A DNA stretch of 64,000 nt, taken from Vibrio sp. B1FLJ16 (GTDB lineage: Bacteria; Pseudomonadota; Gammaproteobacteria; Enterobacterales; Vibrionaceae). The position numbers were made by a program, and so were the translations under genes. The notes beneath the pieces are model-generated. The model did no database searches and was not told where the DNA came from. It saw only the letters and a list, made by a program, of their open reading frames with translations. The DNA lies in the NCBI RefSeq assembly GCF_905175385.1, contig NZ_HG992750.1, positions 1,054,001 through 1,118,000 on the forward strand, read 5' to 3'. Below are positions 1 through 9,128 of the stretch, one piece after another (position 1 is the first letter of the stretch; each line of letters opens with the position of its first letter).

Positions 1-1717
1 AAGATCCGCCGCAAGTTCATCTAACTGTTTTTGATACTGGCGCGCAACAACATAATGCTGTTCAAGTTGGTTATTCAGCTGATTGTATGATGCTAGCGCA
101 TCTCGCTCCTGAGTACGCTCAACCTGCACTTGTTCTTTCGTTACCTCATCCTCAGTAAACTGCGCGGGATGAGGATGTTCGCAACTACCACAAACCGGGC
201 ACGCCTCACCAATTTCTAGCCTTTGAGCCAAAACTGCAGCTTGAGCGTTATGCCACTTAAGCTCTAGAAGGTCAGCTGACTGCTGCGCTTTAATATACAA
301 CTGATTGGCATGCTTAACCTGTTGTAGCTTGCCTGTCGTTAAAGCATCATGTTTCGCTAACTCTTGTCTCAAGCCCGCCAGTTTTTGGACATCTTGTAAA
401 AGCCGCTGTTTTTGCTTAATTTCTGAATCAATACTTGGAACTAAAGCGACATCAACGCGCGCTTGTTCCAGTTCCTTTTGTCCACACAGGGCTTCATGAG
501 TCAGTTTGTCTTTTAACGCAACATATTGCAGCAACTTAGCATCGTATTGCTGCTTATCCTGTAAACCGTTTGCTACCTTTGTTTCCAAGTCGACTTTTTC
601 AATCAACTTCTCTTTCATTCCTTCAAGAGTAAATTGCGACTGAGTAAGCTGAGGAACTTGTTCAGCATTCTGCTTAGCGGTTTTCAACTCAACGTCTTTG
701 GCAGCAACAACATTGGCAGCATCAGCTAAGTTCTGGCTTAGCGCAGTAACCTTTTGAGCTAGTTCTTTTGATTGACCCTGGGCATTCTGCAAGGCCACAT
801 ACTGCAGCTCAATTTTACTTGCGCTCTTCGCTCTGTCTAATTGCCCCTGACGTGCATGTATCGCTGCCGTACTCTCTAAATGTAACTTTAACGATGCTTC
901 AGCTTGCTCTCGGCGGGCAAACTCATTAGAAAGCGCCTCGGCTTTTTGTAACTCAGACTTGATTTGATTCAGCTTATCTAAAGATGCTTGTTCACTCTTT
1001 CTCTCAGCCTCAAGCTGCTCAGAAACGGCTTCTTTTTGCTGAAGCAGTTCCTCTTCCGAACTTACGCCAGCAACTTGTAAAGCACCACGGATCTGGTTAT
1101 CGAACTCATTCTTCGCTTTACTGATTGCACTAGCTTTATCCTTAAGCGCATACTCAATTTTTTTTGTAGATATCTGTCTGGAATAACTGACCAAAAATCT
1201 CTTCACGCTCTTTCGAACTAGCAAGAAGTAAATCGCGAAACTTACCTTGCGGCAATACCATTACCTGGCGAAACTGAGTTTCCGTTAAACCAATAATATT
1301 GGTAATTTCGGTTTTAACCTGAGTGGTTTTACTGGTAATCAGTTTTTCGCTTTCACCTAATTCATAAAGTGAAGCGGTGTGTTTACGTACCGTCGTACCG
1401 TCACCACGAGCTTTCGGTGCTTCTTGTTCGGGTGAGCGGGTAACGCGATAAATCTTGCCATGTAATGAGAATTCTAACGTAATTTCTGTCGGCAGATCTG
1501 CCGCGGCCAAATCACATCGCATCTGGATGCCTTGGCGCTCGTTACCTGTGGTTTCACCATAGAGAGCGAAACAAATAGCGTCGAGAATGGATGTTTTTCC
1601 CGATCCCGTTGGGCCATTGATTAAGAACAGAGGATTATTGCCAAGCTTTTCAAATTCAATCGTTTCTGTTTTTGCAAAAGGACCAAAAGCTTGCATGGTA
1701 AGTTTAATAGGCTTCAT
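1..1717 (-). pseudogene. sbcC: sbcC, exonuclease SbcCD large subunit, frameshifted and cut by the window edge
   Basis: SbcC is the SMC/Rad50-like ATPase of the SbcCD nuclease, which cleaves DNA hairpins and processes double-strand ends. The first 187 codons (1717 down to 1154) carry the N-terminal ATPase lobe with the Walker A segment NGPTGSGKTS and the Q-loop region. The frame then stops at TGA just after an A8 run (plus-strand T8 at 1158-1165). In the next frame the coding sequence resumes at once (KIEYALKDKASAISKAK) and stays open to base 1 with a long coiled coil and the zinc-hook motif CPVC (190-201). Removing one A rejoins both parts. The C-terminal ATPase lobe lies outside the window. 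It starts 9 nt after the sbcD stop, the usual sbcDC order. Identity is certain; whether the break is real, a sequencing error or rescued by slippage is open. Confidence 0.9.
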
Positions 1718-1726
1718 TTTTGATCC

Positions 1727-2860
1727 TTATTGCTGTGACAATTGCTTGATAATATCGTTGACGGCTTGTTCTTGTTCTGTTGATAACTGACTGTCCTGAG
1801 CCTCGATAAAAAAGTCACGGAACATATCAATTTCACTACGAGCGAGTTTAGCTTGCGCCATTTCTTGTTCGACGCCAATCAGCATGCCAGGCTTCTCAAG
1901 GTGCAATACATTAGGGTAAACCGCGCGGAGTTTTTCCATCGGGTTTAAAATGGCGTGTTTATCTAAAAGGCGAACCAGAAGGTAGTCTTCATTTTTGGGA
2001 TCTGTTTTTCCTTTCTCAATGATCGCTTCCAGCTCTCCCTCAATGATTCGCATCTCGTGTGGCGCAACCAGCTCAATGTGCTCCGCAGACGCAAAACCAC
2101 CTTCGTTAATCTCCACCAGCGTGAACCCTTTCTTCTGATTTTGTTCGCCAAAGCTGTATTTCATCAATGAACCGGAGTATCGAATGTAATGTTCACCCTT
2201 CTTTTGCGGCTGGTGTAAATGGCCAAGCGCAACATAGTCAAAATTTAGGAAGTGCTCATGACTGACTCGATCTGAGCCGCCGATTGAAAGGGGACGCTCC
2301 GAATCAGACTCTATCGCACCATCAACAAAACAATGGCTGATGAGTACTTTCTTTTGTTCTGGCTGAAACTGTTCAGTAATTTTTTCCGCTAGAAGTTTGT
2401 GCGCTTCATCATGAGTAGAAACAGGTTCTTTAAAAACAAACCGAACTTGCTCTGGGTCGTTATATGGCATGCCGTAAAGAGCAACCTCCCCAGCAGATTT
2501 GGTCGTGATGACCACAGGCGAAAGCATATCGTCAAAATTACTAATGATATGTAAACCCGAGTTTTTCATCTGTTCAGAACCAAAACCTAAACGCTCTGCC
2601 CCGTCATGATTACCAGAGATTAGAATCATCGGTGTCTTTAATTCCGTGCAGATGCGCTTGACCACCCGATCGAGTAATTCAATGGCGACCGTTGGTGGTA
2701 CAGAACGGTCATACACATCGCCGGCCACCACAACGGCATCAACTGGATTGTCTTCAATGTATTTGATCAGTTGATCGAGAACCGCTTGTTGATCGTCTAG
2801 TAATGAAACGTTGTGGAACTGTCTGCCTAGGTGCCAATCTGAGGTATGGATAAACTTCAT
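1727..2860 (-). CDS. sbcD: exonuclease SbcD, nuclease subunit of SbcCD
   Basis: SbcD is the Mre11-like metallophosphoesterase that supplies the nuclease active site to SbcCD in the cytoplasm. The 377-aa length is about normal for the family. The metal-binding motifs are present in order: DWHLGR near residue 8, GDVYDR near 47, GNHDG near 84, ISHCFVDG near 175 and GHLHQPQ near 213, followed by the capping domain. The gene is immediately upstream of sbcC on the same strand, so the two are presumably cotranscribed. SbcD itself looks intact although its partner gene is interrupted. Confidence 0.96.
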   Translation of the reverse strand: MKFIHTSDWHLGRQFHNVSLLDDQQAVLDQLIKYIEDNPVDAVVVAGDVYDRSVPPTVAIELLDRVVKRICTELKTPMILISGNHDGAERLGFGSEQMKNSGLHIISNFDDMLSPVVITTKSAGEVALYGMPYNDPEQVRFVFKEPVSTHDEAHKLLAEKITEQFQPEQKKVLISHCFVDGAIESDSERPLSIGGSDRVSHEHFLNFDYVALGHLHQPQKKGEHYIRYSGSLMKYSFGEQNQKKGFTLVEINEGGFASAEHIELVAPHEMRIIEGELEAIIEKGKTDPKNEDYLLVRLLDKHAILNPMEKLRAVYPNVLHLEKPGMLIGVEQEMAQAKLARSEIDMFRDFFIEAQDSQLSTEQEQAVNDIIKQLSQQ

Positions 2861-2987
2861 TCGAATTCACTTTCTGCCATAAACATAGAGCAATCTGAAC
2901 CTGAGGTCCGATTGAATTATTATGTTGCTAGGATATCGTGACTTCGTAAGCTTTTCATGTGGTTTGTACTATTTAAGCGACAAGTGG

Positions 2988-3821
2988 CTAATCAATGCTC
3001 CAACCAAAAATCGTACCTGCTACATATCCGCCGGGTTCAACGTCGAGTTGCAGAGCCTGGAAATCTGAGTTGGGTTGTAATTTTTGTTGGTGATATAGAT
3101 TGATGGCCTTGAGTAGGCCATTGCAAGCCCCGAGAGCACCAATCTTGATGTCAGAAAAATGGTATTGGGTGTTGGCTGTTATCCACGGAGACAAACCATC
3201 CAAATGATGCAACCAAATAGGATCGTCGCTACCAAGGGTAAACGCTAAATCGCTTATCTCCTTACGACTGCTGATACCTAACTGTTTAACCACTTTTTCT
3301 ACTGCGATATCCTGTTTTACCGAGTCTAAATCAATTAGCGCAGTTCCTAACCTCACCCCTGGAGAGTGTTCTGTACAGGCAGCTAAAATAAACGAATCAT
3401 GAGAATTTACTGCATCCGTGTATTTTGTATTGAGAGCGAGAATCCAGACTGGCTTTGCCGCCTGAGCTTCTCGGTTAATCCTTGCCAACGACATGAGAAA
3501 TGAAGGTTCTCCGTATGGATAGAGGTAAATCTCCAGGTCAGGATTTCTTCCTAATACAGCGAATAGCTCATATGTAAGATTCTTAAGCACTGAACGCTCA
3601 GATATAACAGGTAAAAGTACACACAGACAACCAGAAATACAGGCTTGCTTTAAGATCTCGCTGTGGTTTCTGATAAGCGTAAACAGATCGTTTACTTCAG
3701 CTTGTTCCGTATCGACTTCTTCGATTGCCTCTAAAATACTGTGTACGTCATCCGAAATTTCTGCGTTACTAAAATGCTGATTTTGTATAACACAGTATTC
3801 GGCTTGTATGGCAAGCGCCAT
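2988..3821 (-). CDS. unassigned T6SS-linked protein, possibly a degenerate beta-ketoacyl-synthase-like fold
   Basis: This 277-aa protein has no signal peptide or membrane segment. It is the last gene of the hcp-vgrG end of the T6SS cluster. A good ribosome site (GGAGG, 4 to 8 nt before the ATG) supports the start. The C-terminal part (GACNGLLKAINLYHQQ, then LDVEPGGYVAGTIFGW) reminds me of the C-terminal half of thiolase or ketoacyl-synthase folds, and such proteins sometimes accompany vgrG genes. I see no convincing catalytic Cys-His-His set. Position suggests a role in loading or accompanying a VgrG cargo, but it could also be a cytoplasmic effector; no immunity-like gene follows. The function is inference; the coding call is firm. 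Confidence 0.8.
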   Translation of the reverse strand: MALAIQAEYCVIQNQHFSNAEISDDVHSILEAIEEVDTEQAEVNDLFTLIRNHSEILKQACISGCLCVLLPVISERSVLKNLTYELFAVLGRNPDLEIYLYPYGEPSFLMSLARINREAQAAKPVWILALNTKYTDAVNSHDSFILAACTEHSPGVRLGTALIDLDSVKQDIAVEKVVKQLGISSRKEISDLAFTLGSDDPIWLHHLDGLSPWITANTQYHFSDIKIGALGACNGLLKAINLYHQQKLQPNSDFQALQLDVEPGGYVAGTIFGWSID

Positions 3822-3884
3822 TTAGCCTCCAATATGCACCGAAGGCACACCAACAACCATTTTCCCCCACTGAGATACAAAGTC
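3822..3884 (-). other. possible 3' remnant of a PAAR-type gene between vgrG and the 277-aa gene
   Basis: The short gap after vgrG holds a 20-codon open stretch (DFVSQWGKMVVGVPSVHIGG, then TAA) whose stop directly abuts the ATG at 3821. The ending VPSVHIGG is reminiscent of the glycine-rich end of PAAR spike-tip proteins, and its GGAGGC codons double as the ribosome site of the next gene. There is no intact PAAR gene in the cluster. The match is short and could be chance. Confidence 0.2.
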
Positions 3885-3922
3885 TCAGGTTGACGTTGCA
3901 GGCTTACCTAAACCTATTATTT

Positions 3923-5758
3923 TTAGTTAAGAGATATTTTCCCGGCTTTAAGCGCAATCGCGCTTCCATTGATAGCGATTTTACTTCCTTTGATATTGAT
4001 CTCGCCTGAACTGGACATTTGAATAGAAGCACTACCTACTTTAATTTCAATTGATTTACCGGCATTGATAGATAACGCTTTACCAATATCAATGGAATAG
4101 TTATTGCCGATTTTTGACGTCGAGTCCTTTCCTACCTCATGATTGACATTATTGGTCACTTTTTCTGCTTTGCTGTTATCAACCAGGATATCCACGCAAT
4201 CTTCAACCCGCATCTGGAAGAGTTTTTCAGCATGGAGGTAAACATGCTCTTGCCCCGGTTCGTCATCAAAGCGTAACTCATTAAAATTCGCCTCTTCTTT
4301 TTGAACCGAGCGCGACTTAAAGCCACTTTGACTTCGTTTCTCTGGTAACTGATAAGGAGGTAGTTGACTTCCGTTGTAGAGAGCGCCCGTCACGATAGGT
4401 TGATCAGGGTCACCATTCACAAACTCAACGATAACCTCCTGACCGACTCTTGGGTGAAAAACAGCGCCCCAACCCTTACCTGCTACACTTTGAGCCACCC
4501 GGATCCAGCATGAGCTATCAGAATCATACTTCCCTGTACGATCCCAATGAAACTTGACCTTAATTCGCCCGTGTTCGTCTACATAGACTTCGCCTTCTTT
4601 ATTACCGGTTACAATAGCTGTCTGTATTCCTTTAATTTGTGGTCTTGAATATTCGACTGTTGGACGTAAGACCGTTTTTGAATCAACACAGGAAAAACTA
4701 ACTTTAAATCCTTGTGTAGCTGTTCCGCTTAATCCTACCTGATTAGACACTGAAGCGGATATATCAACAGACTGAAGTACGTACTCGTTCCCTACCCGGG
4801 AGGCATCTTCATGACTCCTGAACTTAAACAGTTTAGCAACAGAAAAGGTACGACACGTTGCCTCACCAGTACACAAGTAAGCATCTTGCTGCAACGACTC
4901 AATTGCCCGGGTACTTTTTTGATGATACTGGTCCAACGTTTCACTTTCGCCTAAGTATTCGAATTGCTCACTTGAAGGGACAGTAACTATATCACTTCTG
5001 CCCTCTGCCATGCTGGTTGGTAAAGACTCAGGTTTGAGCATGTCAAATCCAGACGTCTGGCGTTTTTTAGTCGTTAAAATTTGTCTTTCATGCCACAGAG
5101 AAATATAACTCGACTCGGCGGTGCCAGTACTGTAATCAACCAGATATTCAACCCCTTTGTCGTAGTAATCTATAGTATCGAAGATCTCTAATGTGTGTGA
5201 ATCTTTAGTATGAGAAAATATGAAAGATAAACCCTCGTCGCAAAGCAGTCTTCGTATAAAATCAAAATCTGACTCTTCATACTGAACTTTATACGTGTAC
5301 TTTGAATAAGAGTGTTTGATATCGAATTTATAATCAACACCATGCTCTGTCAGAATATCAGATATGATGTCTTTCACATCTTTGCTTTGAAATATCCGAC
5401 AATTTTTCCTGTAATTCGCAAAACATAATTTAGGTTCTATAACTAAACTGATATATTTATATTTATTCCCGTCATCATGAAGTACGATTCGGTTACCTTC
5501 TAAAACTGCCTGGGATACAACGCCATTAATATATCTTGCGTTAGAATTAATTTTCTCATCATTTTTAATGACAACTGTTACTTCTTTTCCAAGCAATTCG
5601 TTTAGTTCATTATTCTGTTCGTTAAAATACGCTTTAGCACGTAATGAAAAAAGTTTGGAAATTCCATCTTTATAATCAAAAGAAGTAAGGATAACTACGT
5701 CTTTACCTAGGGGTGATTTTATGCTTATAAAATTATTATCTTGAGTTGCTTTTTTCAT
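3923..5758 (-). CDS. vgrG: T6SS spike protein VgrG (TssI)
   Basis: VgrG trimers form the puncturing spike at the tip of the Hcp tube. The 611-aa protein shows the gp27-like base in its first 380 residues or so, then the conserved EGEVYVDEHGRIKVKFHWDR and SSCWIRVAQSVAGKGWG segments, the OB-fold motif PRVGQEVIVEFVNGDPDQP, and a C-terminal gp5-like beta-helix rich in I/G repeats that ends at KAGKISLN. There is no C-terminal effector extension, so this is a structural rather than evolved VgrG. It lies 105 bp downstream of hcp, behind a terminator hairpin, so it may have its own promoter or depend on readthrough. No adaptor (Tap/Tec/DUF2169-like) gene is beside it. Confidence 0.96.
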   Translation of the reverse strand: MKKATQDNNFISIKSPLGKDVVILTSFDYKDGISKLFSLRAKAYFNEQNNELNELLGKEVTVVIKNDEKINSNARYINGVVSQAVLEGNRIVLHDDGNKYKYISLVIEPKLCFANYRKNCRIFQSKDVKDIISDILTEHGVDYKFDIKHSYSKYTYKVQYEESDFDFIRRLLCDEGLSFIFSHTKDSHTLEIFDTIDYYDKGVEYLVDYSTGTAESSYISLWHERQILTTKKRQTSGFDMLKPESLPTSMAEGRSDIVTVPSSEQFEYLGESETLDQYHQKSTRAIESLQQDAYLCTGEATCRTFSVAKLFKFRSHEDASRVGNEYVLQSVDISASVSNQVGLSGTATQGFKVSFSCVDSKTVLRPTVEYSRPQIKGIQTAIVTGNKEGEVYVDEHGRIKVKFHWDRTGKYDSDSSCWIRVAQSVAGKGWGAVFHPRVGQEVIVEFVNGDPDQPIVTGALYNGSQLPPYQLPEKRSQSGFKSRSVQKEEANFNELRFDDEPGQEHVYLHAEKLFQMRVEDCVDILVDNSKAEKVTNNVNHEVGKDSTSKIGNNYSIDIGKALSINAGKSIEIKVGSASIQMSSSGEINIKGSKIAINGSAIALKAGKISLN

Positions 5759-5828
5759 TAGATACTAGGGTCTGTTGACCTTTTGCGGTTAAGTTTTGTT
5801 TGGGTTAAAAGCGTTTTACTCTTTATTG

Positions 5829-5857
5829 AAAAATGCGGAGGAACAAAATCCTCCGCA
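5829..5857 (-). terminator. intrinsic terminator directly after hcp
   Basis: A perfect 9-bp stem (TGCGGAGGA / TCCTCCGCA, loop of 6) is followed on the minus strand by five U residues. It begins 7 nt beyond the hcp stop. It would let hcp be transcribed at much higher level than the downstream vgrG. Confidence 0.75.
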
Positions 5858-5863
5858 CAATGT

Positions 5864-6343
5864 TTACATTTGCTGACCTTTAACGCCACTATATCCGTAT
5901 ACCAACGGAGCAGAAGTGTTGTTCTTGTCGTCGGTAGGAGTCACAGTCATCATCATTTCAGTGTATGAAATAGTGATAGTTTCTACAGGACGATCATCTT
6001 GAATAGAAACAGAATAATTTGAAATCATCGCATCCGTAAGCTCGATCTTCATGATTTCTTCAACTTTTTCACCCTGCTTAGTGATGTGGAATACTGCTGG
6101 CTTCCCTTTACCAATCGTTGCTTCCTTGAATAGGTCCGGAGATGCACGATCCTGTAGCTTAGTGATAGTCAAATCATACAAACGAGTCGCGCTCGCTTCA
6201 CGATCCATTGCAGTACCAGTGTATGATGAAATCTCACGACCAACACTCCAATCTACAGATAGTAGTGTAATTAAATCCTTATACTGCTCAGCTGTAGCCT
6301 CACCTTTAATATCAGCGTATTTTAGATACGTATTAGCCTGCAT
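5864..6343 (-). CDS. hcp: T6SS tube protein Hcp (TssD)
   Basis: Hcp hexamers stack into the inner tube that is expelled by sheath contraction; the protein is secreted without a signal peptide. The 159-aa length fits the family. Family landmarks include the N-terminal YLKYADIKGEA segment, the GREISSY region, and a C-terminal beta segment with ETITISYTEM. A 207-bp AT-rich gap separates it from clpV and probably holds its own promoter. I looked for a sigma-54 -24/-12 signature there and did not find a convincing one. The terminator immediately downstream makes hcp effectively its own transcript. Confidence 0.95.
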   Translation of the reverse strand: MQANTYLKYADIKGEATAEQYKDLITLLSVDWSVGREISSYTGTAMDREASATRLYDLTITKLQDRASPDLFKEATIGKGKPAVFHITKQGEKVEEIMKIELTDAMISNYSVSIQDDRPVETITISYTEMMMTVTPTDDKNNTSAPLVYGYSGVKGQQM

Positions 6344-6550
6344 GCAAATCTCCTATCGCATTTTAATTCGAACATGATTAAGTAAATAAATTATCCATAA
6401 ATATATGATAATTAATGATTAATGTATCAAAAAAGTAATTTCAAATACGTCCTTTTATATCGCTTACCTTGCATTTACTTAAGTGATTTATTCAGCTCAT
6501 TGCATTTATTACGAACCAACTCTCAAATATAAGTAAATGAGTAAAATTTG

Positions 6551-9118
6551 TTACGAAATCGATACTTCTAAATTATCTTCGATAACGCTTACTTTTATCT
6601 TATCAAATGCCTTACCAATAAGAATTTTGCTCAATATTTCATGCGAAATTTTAGGTAGCAGTTTATTTTCAATCGTAGTTTGAATGACACGAGCACCACT
6701 TCCGGACTCGTCACTATTTGTAACAATATCATTTATTAGTTGTTCATCAAAAATCAACTCTGCCACGTAATTATTACGTATACGATTAGAGACTTTATTT
6801 AACTTAATTTTTGTTATTTCGCTTAAAGTGTCTTTATTTAAAGGCAAATAAGGTAATACATTCACCCTGCCTAAAAATGCGGGCTTAAAATCTATTAACA
6901 GGTCGTCGCGTAGCGCATCTTTTAACGTCTCAGGCTCGGGAGCCAAATCTGGATCTGAGTACAGTGACATGGTTGTTTCAGTCCCGGTATTTGCAGTCAT
7001 GATAATAATGGTATTTTTAAAATCTATATCCCTGCCTTCACCATCCTTTACCGAGCCTTTATCAAATATTTGATAAAAAATATCTTGTACGCCAGGATGT
7101 GCTTTTTCCATCTCATCCAACAGAATCACACTATAGGGTTTGCGACGTACCGCCTCAGTTAAAACACCTCCCTCCCCGTAGCCGACGTAACCGGGAGGAG
7201 AACCGAGAAGTAAAGATACCTTATGCTCTTCTTTATATTCAGACATGTTGATAACGGTTACGTTATCCTCACTACCGTAAACTTTTTCCGCAATTGTAAG
7301 CGCAGTCTCTGTTTTGCCGACCCCGCTCGGACCAGTTAGCAAGAACACACCATTTGGCTTAGTCTCATCAGTAAGTTGCGCACTTGCTGTTTTAATCACT
7401 TCTGACATGACAGTTAAAGCATGATCTTGTCCCACGACTCTTTTGCACAAACTTTCTTTTAAGCTGAGAATTGCCTCAATTTCATCATCTTGTAGTTTAC
7501 CTAAGGGAATACCTGTCCAGTCAGAGATGACTTCTGCAACCAGCGCCTCATTAACATGCGAGAAAACCAAAGGTTGAGCGTTTTCTGCCAGGTTCGATTC
7601 TAATTCACGCAGTCTTGTTTTGTCGCATGATAGATTGTCTTCCATTACTTTCATTCTCAACTGTTTCGCTTCAGAAACCCATTGCTTTTCCTGGTCCCAA
7701 ATCGATTCCAGTTCACTTACCTCAGTCGACAGAGCATCAATCTTTTGTTTTAGCTCTTGCAGCTTCTCATCATGCGCTTCTCCTAACTGCGACTCTTTTA
7801 ACAACTGACGGCGTTCGGCCTCCTTTATCTGAAGCAATTTCTTTTTACTATCTAATGCACCCGGTGTCGTGGACTGGCTTAATGCCACACGGGAACAAGC
7901 CGTATCTAAAACTGATACTGCTTTATCAGGTAGTTGTCGTCCATTTATATAGCGTGAAGACAGCTGAACCGCGGCATTAAGTGCGTGACTGGTGATATAA
8001 ACACCATGGTGATCTCCCATTGCATCAACTAAGCCCCGAAGCATGTCTGTGGCAAGCTCAGGTGTCGGTTCATCAACTTTTACTACCTGAAAACGTCTGG
8101 TTAACGCTGCGTCTTTCTCAAAATACTTTTTATATTCAGCCCATGTAGTAGCGGCTATAGTTCGGAGCTCGCCTCTCGCTAAAGCAGGTTTGAGTATGTT
8201 CGCCGCGTCACCTTGCCCCGCCTGTCCACCCCCACCAATAAGGCCATGGGCTTCATCGATAAACAGAATAATTGGAGTAGGCGACTGGTTAACTTCCCGG
8301 ATTAGACTTTTGAGCCGGTTTTCAAACTCACCTTTCATGCCCGCCCCTGCTTGTAACAATGCAAGGTCGAGCGATTTGATTGAAACATTCTGTAGTGCGG
8401 GCGGAACATCAGAATCTACAATTTTTTGTGCCAGCCCCTCTACCACTGCGGTTTTGCCTACTCCGGCTTCACCGGTTAAGATTGGATTGTTTTGACGACG
8501 ACGCAAAAGAATGTCAATCATTAAACGAATTTCATTATCCCTGCCTATTACCGGATCAACTTTCCCAGCTCTCGCTTGCTCCGTGAGATCCGTAGTAAAC
8601 TGATTTAAAGACGAGTTTGTGTTACCTGATGTGTCAGATGAGCGAGTTTGTTCTTCATTGAAGCTCTCTCTCACAGAAGCCAGACGAGCCGGGTCGATTT
8701 TATCTAGCTCCGGGCTTAGCGTGCTCATCATGTTAACCAGAGTGTCATCTGAGAGATAAGCGTACAACAAGTGAATACAGTCGACTTGTTCCCGTTTAAA
8801 TTCTAATGTCGCGCTCATTAATGCTCTTTGCATAATAGAAACAGTATGAGCAGAAAGTCCCGGAACGGTCTGGCATCCGGTTTTATACTTTTCAAGCTGA
8901 GCCTGAAGCTGCTCTTCTACTTTGCCCTTATCAATATCAAAAATTTTGAAAACCTCAGCGAAAATACACATTGGGTGTTGGACCATAGTAATCAGCCAAT
9001 GTGTGAGTTCAATGCTGTGGTGAGTGCGAGAACTCGCCATCGCTGCCGCCTGCTCAAGCGTTTCCTTTGCTTGGGAGGATAACCTGTCAACCAATGCTGA
9101 AAGTGATAGTGAAGCCAT
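6551..9118 (-). CDS. clpV: T6SS sheath-recycling AAA+ ATPase ClpV (TssH)
   Basis: ClpV disassembles the contracted TssB/TssC sheath in the cytoplasm. The 855-aa protein has an N-terminal double Clp-N domain, then two AAA+ modules: Walker A GEAGVGKT with Walker B ILFIDEAH, and GPSGVGKT with VILLDEMEKAH. A coiled-coil middle domain lies between them and the C-terminal D2-small domain closes the protein. The length matches the ClpV branch rather than housekeeping ClpB. It starts 10 nt after tssG and is the last gene of the large tss operon before the hcp gap. Confidence 0.96.
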   Translation of the reverse strand: MASLSLSALVDRLSSQAKETLEQAAAMASSRTHHSIELTHWLITMVQHPMCIFAEVFKIFDIDKGKVEEQLQAQLEKYKTGCQTVPGLSAHTVSIMQRALMSATLEFKREQVDCIHLLYAYLSDDTLVNMMSTLSPELDKIDPARLASVRESFNEEQTRSSDTSGNTNSSLNQFTTDLTEQARAGKVDPVIGRDNEIRLMIDILLRRRQNNPILTGEAGVGKTAVVEGLAQKIVDSDVPPALQNVSIKSLDLALLQAGAGMKGEFENRLKSLIREVNQSPTPIILFIDEAHGLIGGGGQAGQGDAANILKPALARGELRTIAATTWAEYKKYFEKDAALTRRFQVVKVDEPTPELATDMLRGLVDAMGDHHGVYITSHALNAAVQLSSRYINGRQLPDKAVSVLDTACSRVALSQSTTPGALDSKKKLLQIKEAERRQLLKESQLGEAHDEKLQELKQKIDALSTEVSELESIWDQEKQWVSEAKQLRMKVMEDNLSCDKTRLRELESNLAENAQPLVFSHVNEALVAEVISDWTGIPLGKLQDDEIEAILSLKESLCKRVVGQDHALTVMSEVIKTASAQLTDETKPNGVFLLTGPSGVGKTETALTIAEKVYGSEDNVTVINMSEYKEEHKVSLLLGSPPGYVGYGEGGVLTEAVRRKPYSVILLDEMEKAHPGVQDIFYQIFDKGSVKDGEGRDIDFKNTIIIMTANTGTETTMSLYSDPDLAPEPETLKDALRDDLLIDFKPAFLGRVNVLPYLPLNKDTLSEITKIKLNKVSNRIRNNYVAELIFDEQLINDIVTNSDESGSGARVIQTTIENKLLPKISHEILSKILIGKAFDKIKVSVIEDNLEVSIS

Positions 9119-9128
9119 TCTATTTCCT

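Noticed and set aside
5760..5790. GGGTCTGTTGACC near the vgrG start as an insertion-sequence end
   Set aside because: Only a short imperfect palindrome was seen, with no matching second end or transposase nearby.
6344..6550. Sigma-54 promoter before hcp
   Set aside because: Candidate GG and GC pairs are not at the required spacing of ten bases in either orientation that I checked.
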